NCBI GenBank assembly: GCA_905236495.1
Contig: CAJOPV010000091.1
Location: forward strand, 1-9,034
DNA length: 9,034 nucleotides
Direction of reading: 5' to 3'
Source: an uncultured Christensenellaceae bacterium
Lineage (GTDB): Bacteria > Bacillota > Clostridia > Christensenellales > Aristaeellaceae
The notes beneath the pieces are model-generated. The model ran no database searches. It had not been told where the DNA came from and saw only the letters and a list, made by a program, of their open reading frames with translations. Made by a program: the position numbers and the translations under genes. How positions within the stretch are numbered: the stretch's first letter is position 1; the number at the start of each line of letters is the position of its first letter. Positions 6,324 through 9,034 of the stretch are shown here, piece by piece.

Positions 6324-8047
6324 GCAAGAAAACTATCGTGAAAATCGAACAGCCCAAAACCAACAGCAGGACCGATCAGCTGCGCTTCCAGGCCATGCTG
6401 CGGGGCGAAATCGAGGAAGAAAAACCAAAGCTCAACGTAAAGCGTTTCCTGATCGTATCCGCCATCATCATCGCGGTGCTGGTGGGCGGGCTGATCTTCA
6501 CCTCCGCCAAGATCAACGAGATCAATAAGCACAATGAAGACGTGATGACCGCCCAGCGCCTAGCCCAGCAAAACGCGGCGGCAGCCGCCGACGAAACCTT
6601 GCCGGAAGCCGGCCTGGGGAACGAAATTTTGCCCGCAGAGGAGGCCGCTCCCGTTGAGGAAGCCGCCCCCGCAGAAGAGGCCGCTCCCGTTGAGGAAGCC
6701 GCTCCCGCGGAAGAGGCTGCTCCCGCGGAAGAGGCTGCTCCCGCGGAAGAGGCTGCGCCCGTGGAGGAAGCCCCTGCCGCGGCAGCCGCCCCGGAAACCG
6801 CCCAAGGCGACCCCGCCCGGCCCTATGAGATCATCCGCCTCATCCTGCTGCTGGCCTTCATCGTGGTGCTGGTCGTCGGCTACGCCGTCATGCGCCGCAG
6901 GCCCAGCGAGGGCCGCAGCAAGGGCCAGATCGGGCTCATCGCCGGGATCCTGGCGCTGCTGCTGGCGGGCGTCATCGTGTTCGGCATCCTGGCGGATAAC
7001 GCCGCGCCTCAAGCCGCCGTCCAGGCCGCCGCTGCCGCGGAAACCGCCGTGTCGGAGGAGGGCGAAGCCGTCGCGGAGCGCGCCGCCGATGCCAGCAACC
7101 AGATCGATACCAGCATCGCCACCTGGAACCTGATCCATTTCATTCTGATCGTGCTGCTGGTAGCCTACGGCATCTTCATGCTGGTGAAGCTGGCCCACCC
7201 CAAGCGGCGCAAGCCCAACCGCAGCTTCTGGGGCGATTTTGGCATCTACTTTATGATGGCGATTATCGCCGTGGCGATGGCCTTCCCGCTGGTATTCAAC
7301 ATCGCCGCCTCCTTAAAGCCCCTGGACGAACTGTTCCGCTTCCCGCCCAAGGTATTTGCCCAGCACCCCACCATGGATAACTTCGCCGACCTGTTCGTCA
7401 CCATGGGCCAAAGCTTCGTGCCCTTCTCCCGGTACCTGACGAACACCGTGCTCATCACCTTCATCGGCACCTTCGGGCACGTCATCATCGCCTCCATGGC
7501 GGCCTTCGTGCTGGCGAAGTATGATTTCCCCGGCGGGAAAATCTTCTTCAGTATCGTGGTGACGGCCCTGATGTTCTCCGGCTATGTGACGGGCATCCCC
7601 AACTACGTCATCATGAGCCGCCTGGGCTTCATCGATACCTACTGGGCCATCATCCTGCCCGCCTTCGCCGCCCCCATCGGGCTGTTCCTGATGAAGCAGT
7701 TCATGGAAAGCCTGCCCACCGCGCTGATCGAGGCCGCACACCTGGACGGCGCAGGGGAGTTCCGCATCTTCTGGAGCATCGTGATGCCCAACGTGAAGCC
7801 CGCCTGGCTGACGATCATCATTTTCTCGGTGCAGAGCCTGTGGAACACCAACGCCGCCACCGTGATCTATACCGAAAAGAACAAGACCCTGGTTTATGCC
7901 CTGCAGCAGATCCAGGCAGGCGGTATCGCCCGTACGGGCCAGGCCGCTGCGGTTTCGGTGATCGTGATGATCGTCCCGATTATCATTTTCATCCTGTCTC
8001 AGAGCCGGATCCTGGAAACCATGGCAAGCTCCGGCCTTAAGGACTAA
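6320..8047 (+). CDS. Carbohydrate ABC transporter permease, MalG type, with a large N-terminal extension
   Basis: A 575-residue protein whose last 270 residues or so are a standard MalG-type permease: about six helices from 306 to 563 and an EAA loop EAAHLDGAGEF...IVMPNVKP at 471-494. The first 300 residues are extra for this family, whose members are normally about 275-300 long. They contain a helix (42-62), an acidic hexapeptide repeat [A/V]EEAAP (106-152), a helix (169-190) ending in RRRP, a helix (202-224), a second Ala/Glu-rich linker (225-268), and a helix (269-291) followed by KRRKPNR. By the positive-inside rule the repeat and the second linker lie outside the cell and the basic loops inside, which delivers the permease core in its usual N-in orientation. 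The ATG at 6320 overlaps the TGA of the previous gene (ATGA), so translation is probably coupled. The reading frame is continuous through extension and core with no stop, so this looks like a true fusion. The function of the extension is unknown. Confidence 0.93.
   Translation: MSKKTIVKIEQPKTNSRTDQLRFQAMLRGEIEEEKPKLNVKRFLIVSAIIIAVLVGGLIFTSAKINEINKHNEDVMTAQRLAQQNAAAAADETLPEAGLGNEILPAEEAAPVEEAAPAEEAAPVEEAAPAEEAAPAEEAAPAEEAAPVEEAPAAAAAPETAQGDPARPYEIIRLILLLAFIVVLVVGYAVMRRRPSEGRSKGQIGLIAGILALLLAGVIVFGILADNAAPQAAVQAAAAAETAVSEEGEAVAERAADASNQIDTSIATWNLIHFILIVLLVAYGIFMLVKLAHPKRRKPNRSFWGDFGIYFMMAIIAVAMAFPLVFNIAASLKPLDELFRFPPKVFAQHPTMDNFADLFVTMGQSFVPFSRYLTNTVLITFIGTFGHVIIASMAAFVLAKYDFPGGKIFFSIVVTALMFSGYVTGIPNYVIMSRLGFIDTYWAIILPAFAAPIGLFLMKQFMESLPTALIEAAHLDGAGEFRIFWSIVMPNVKPAWLTIIIFSVQSLWNTNAATVIYTEKNKTLVYALQQIQAGGIARTGQAAAVSVIVMIVPIIIFILSQSRILETMASSGLKD
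6635..6775 (+). repeat. In-frame 18-bp tandem repeat coding for [A/V]EEAAP
   Basis: Seven complete 18-bp units (6635-6760) and a shortened eighth (to 6775) encode AEEAAP or VEEAAP. Three neighbouring units around 6705-6755 are nearly identical at the base level (GAAGAGGCTGCTCCCGCG), and a two-unit 36-bp period is visible earlier, where GAGGCCGCTCCCGTTGAGGA occurs twice. Because the unit is a multiple of three, copy number could change by slippage without breaking the permease frame. Confidence 0.95.
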
Positions 8048-8087
8048 CGCATACGCCACCGAACATGAAGACAGGAGGGAAACGAAC

Positions 8088-9034
8088 GTGAAAACCTATG
8101 CGAGGCTGCTGGTGCTGCTGGCTGCTTTGATCATCTTCATGCCCATGACCATCGCGTATGCGGCAGAGGATGGCTTCACCAGCACCTATACCTATAACTA
8201 CGACTACTGGAGCGATATCCGGGAAAGCCCGGACGCTTACCGGGTCAGCGACGTGATTTACAGCTCCTCCCTGAACCTGGAAAAGGCCATGCGCTCCCCC
8301 AAGAGCCTGTACGTCCGGGGGAATGACCTATACATCGTGGATACCGGCAATAACCGCATCCTGCAATTGACAAAGGTCGGCACCGATTTTGAATTCGTCC
8401 GGGAGATCGACCACGCCACGGTGGGGGCGGATCAGTTGGAAGCCTTCCTGGCCCAAAGCGATCTGCTGAAAAACGAGGACGGCAGCCTGTTTGCCGATGA
8501 GGACGGCAGCTATTACCTTAAGCCCCCCATCGGCACCTCCGCCGAGCGGGGCCCCATGATCCTGAGCAGCGATAACGTCACCCGCTTCAACAACCCCGGC
8601 GACGTCGCCGTTGACCCCGACGGCAACATCTACGTGGCGGACCGGGACAATAACCGGGTCATCGTGATGGACAAGGATCTGAACTACCGCCAGATCTTCA
8701 CCAAGCCCAGCGATTCCACCTTCGATCAGAACCAGTCCTTCCTGCCCAACAAGCTGGTGATCGATACCTCGGGCCGGGTCTTCGTGCTGGCCTCCAATAT
8801 CAACAAGGGCCTTGTCAAGTTCGAGGCGGACGGCGCCTTCACCGGCTTTATCGGCGCCAACACCGTTACCTACAACCTGTGGGATTACATCTGGAAAACC
8901 TACTTTATGACGAAGGAGCAGCGCTCCCAGCAGGCGGCCTTCGTGCCTACGGAATACCAGAATATCTACATCGACCATGAAGGCTTCATTTACGCCACCA
9001 ACACCTCCTTCAGCGAATACGACCTGCTGTGGGA
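8088..9034 (+). CDS. Secreted NHL-repeat (beta-propeller-like) protein, partial at the right end
   Basis: The frame opens at GTG 8088 and is still open at the window end, giving 315 residues. The start is supported by AGGAGG at 8073-8078, nine bases upstream; the nearby ATG at 8098 is out of frame. Residues 1-25 form a signal peptide (MKTYARLL, hydrophobic core, cleavage near AYA-AED). A Tyr-rich segment follows (34-40). At least three NHL-type blades are seen: SLYVRGNDLYIVDTGNNRIL (73-92), GDVAVDPDGNIYVADRDNNR (171-190) and KLVIDTSGRVFVLASN (222-237), and a probable fourth starting near 290 (NIYIDHEGFIYATN). Such repeats usually build propellers that bind ligands or proteins. It follows the permease gene by 40 bases and is presumably in the same operon, so it should act outside the membrane alongside the importer. 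My unverified recollection is that similar operons in other Bacillota carry NHL and Yip1-like membrane genes at this place; the missing C-terminus may hold membrane helices. Confidence 0.88.
   Translation, partial: MKTYARLLVLLAALIIFMPMTIAYAAEDGFTSTYTYNYDYWSDIRESPDAYRVSDVIYSSSLNLEKAMRSPKSLYVRGNDLYIVDTGNNRILQLTKVGTDFEFVREIDHATVGADQLEAFLAQSDLLKNEDGSLFADEDGSYYLKPPIGTSAERGPMILSSDNVTRFNNPGDVAVDPDGNIYVADRDNNRVIVMDKDLNYRQIFTKPSDSTFDQNQSFLPNKLVIDTSGRVFVLASNINKGLVKFEADGAFTGFIGANTVTYNLWDYIWKTYFMTKEQRSQQAAFVPTEYQNIYIDHEGFIYATNTSFSEYDLLW

Noticed and set aside
6635..6775. Repeat block considered as a CRISPR-like array
   Set aside because: The 18-bp units are directly adjacent with no spacers and keep the reading frame of the permease, so it is a coding tandem repeat.
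8065..8091. Tiny frame MKTGGKRT ending in TGA that overlaps the GTG start of the NHL gene
   Set aside because: It has no ribosome binding site of its own and contains the one used by the next gene, so the overlap is probably chance.
8328..8978. 216-residue minus-strand open frame
   Set aside because: It is antisense to the NHL-repeat gene, whose signal peptide, ribosome binding site and repeats are clear.

Overview
The window looks like a piece of a fibre-degrading Gram-positive anaerobe, most likely a Clostridia-type Bacillota from a gut or rumen setting. This is inferred from GC-rich coding DNA with strong AGGAGG-type ribosome binding sites, SigA-like promoters, a secreted GH10 xylanase, and a carbohydrate ABC importer without its own ATPase gene. 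The exact taxon cannot be read from the sequence.

Layout. Bases 1-84 are the last 27 codons of a plus-strand gene that runs in from the left. Its stop codon sits inside a bidirectional rho-independent terminator (67-101). Three more perfect hairpins follow (108-177), between two converging genes. A minus-strand gene (1751 to 228) encodes a secreted CBM22-GH10 endo-xylanase. A 363-base divergent intergenic region carries a well-formed promoter for each direction, a short palindrome on the xylanase -35 and a tandem 9-bp repeat next to the other -35.

From 2115 to the right edge runs a plus-strand operon of at least four genes. It encodes a 1082-residue membrane-anchored solute-binding protein with two duplicated beta-sandwich modules, a MalF-type permease, a MalG-type permease with an extra region of about 300 residues at its N-terminus, and a secreted NHL-repeat protein cut by the window end. 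The two permease genes overlap by four bases (ATGA).

How the genes may work together (inference). The xylanase would cut xylan outside the cell, the anchored binding protein would capture the resulting oligosaccharides, and the two permeases would import them, powered by a shared MsmX-type ATPase encoded elsewhere. What stands out is the amount of extracytoplasmic material added to an ordinary sugar importer: tandem glycan-binding-like modules and a helical stalk on the receptor, an extracytoplasmic EEAAP-repeat tether on one permease, and a co-expressed propeller-like protein. I see no tRNA, rRNA, CRISPR, transposase or phage gene.
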